Source: JBIICS01 sp044238735 (lineage in GTDB: Bacteria; Bacteroidota; Bacteroidia; UBA4408). Taken from it: a stretch of 31,164 bases of DNA. The first letter of the stretch is position 1. Each line of letters begins with the position of its first letter. This document shows, one piece after another, positions 30,770 to 31,164 of the stretch. The notes under the pieces are model-generated. The model was not told the origin of the DNA and did not search any database. It saw only the letters and a program-made list of their open reading frames with translations. The DNA lies in NCBI GenBank assembly GCA_044238735.1, contig JBIICS010000015.1:1-31164 (forward strand), written 5' to 3'. Made by a program: the position numbers and the translations under genes.

Positions 30770-31164
30770 TCAGGGTAATTTTAGATCAAATTTAGTTTTT
30801 AAATCGTTATACATTCTACTATAAAACACTTTAAAACTAAATACATAAACAGGACTAGTTAAACGACCTATGGCCTTATTCTTATTAAACACTATTCTGT
30901 AACCTACGTCAGCGCCAATACCAAAATACCGATGAAACTTGTATGTTCCGCTCATGGTAGGTTCGTATATAAACATCATTTTCCTGTCTTCTCTAGTGAG
31001 CTTTTCATTTAAATAATAAGATCGGTAAGTAATTCCCCAACCCGCCTGAACCGGTATGGAAAATTTCCAATGCTTGGTATGGTAAAAAGTGTATTCCAAA
31101 TAATAAGCCATATAGTTAATGTTCCACTTTTTAGGGGCAGTAATTTTAATGTCATTTATCTCAA
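30770..31164 (-). CDS. Outer-membrane barrel-like protein, 5' end beyond the window
   Basis: Partial: the reading frame stays open to the last base of the window, so the ATG at 31111 is probably internal; at least 130 C-terminal residues are seen. The sequence alternates aromatic and polar residues in strands joined by short turns: YYLEYTFYHTKHWKFSIPVQAGWGITYRSYYLNEK, FHRYFGIGADVGYRIVF and SPVYVFSFKVFYSRMYNDL. This is typical of small beta-barrels of the Bacteroidota outer membrane. No specific family is recognised. Its stop lies 2 bases before the flavin reductase-like start, so it belongs to the same operon, although a functional link is not evident. Confidence 0.65.
   Translation of the reverse strand, partial: EINDIKITAPKKWNINYMAYYLEYTFYHTKHWKFSIPVQAGWGITYRSYYLNEKLTREDRKMMFIYEPTMSGTYKFHRYFGIGADVGYRIVFNKNKAIGRLTSPVYVFSFKVFYSRMYNDLKTKFDLKLP

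Noticed and set aside
31111..31113. ATG at 31111 as the start of the last gene
   Set aside because: The frame remains open to the window edge with residues of the same character, so the gene most likely starts outside the window.

Overview
The window is about 31 kb of AT-rich chromosome from a member of the Bacteroidota. The evidence is: several promoters of the type TTTG / ~19 bp / TAnnTTTG; a Rho with the long His/Asn-rich N-terminal insertion seen in this phylum; lipoproteins with a Cys-Lys-Lys start; DUF4199; a CBS protein next to a one-POTRA outer-membrane barrel; and almost no Shine-Dalgarno sequences. The order cannot be told from sequence alone. Most of the window is ordinary core genome, with repeat-rich islands in three intergenic regions.

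Layout. 1-1112: no gene; a mosaic of dispersed palindromic repeats, partly duplicated with a ~590 bp period, and a 158-bp element with inverted ends. 1113-7193 (+): giant alpha-2-macroglobulin-like protein with an intact thioester motif. 7204-9330 (-): CBS/ACT-like protein and BamA/TamA-like barrel. 9511-15184 (-): a tight seven-gene cluster: two small lipoproteins with DUF4214-like modules, a Tat-type DUF1501-like protein, a lipoprotein with an unusual CX4CH haem motif, a small lipoprotein, MazG and an MFS transporter. 15321-17776 (+): CoA-transferase subunit A without its B partner, translationally coupled to a GT-C-like membrane protein. 17820-19073 (-): metK. 19499-21112 (+): rho. 21272-23706 (+): overlapping operon of DUF4199 protein, rhomboid protease, GmhB-like phosphatase and class-IV PLP enzyme. 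23737-24849 (+): tyrosine leader peptide, attenuator, phenylalanine hydroxylase and pterin dehydratase. 24850-25148: palindrome island. 25149-27380 (-): PhnA-like protein and ALDH7-type dehydrogenase. 27381-27683: no gene; structured sequence of unknown nature. 27684-31164 (-): UbiA prenyltransferase, RlmI-like methyltransferase, flavin reductase-like protein, and a barrel-like protein cut by the window edge.

The most notable find is a complete ribosome-mediated attenuator before phhA-phhB. It has a 14-residue leader peptide with three consecutive Tyr codons and three mutually exclusive stems ending in a U-run terminator. A perfect TAnnTTTG promoter lies so close that the leader mRNA may be almost leaderless. 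The logic (tyrosine shortage switches on the enzyme that makes tyrosine from phenylalanine) is self-consistent and implies that PhhA serves tyrosine synthesis here. Second is the surface operon at 11.1-15.2 kb, which resembles a dismantled planctomycete-type DUF1549/DUF1553-cytochrome-DUF1501 module. Third are the repeat islands and the unexplained structured element at 27.4-27.6 kb.
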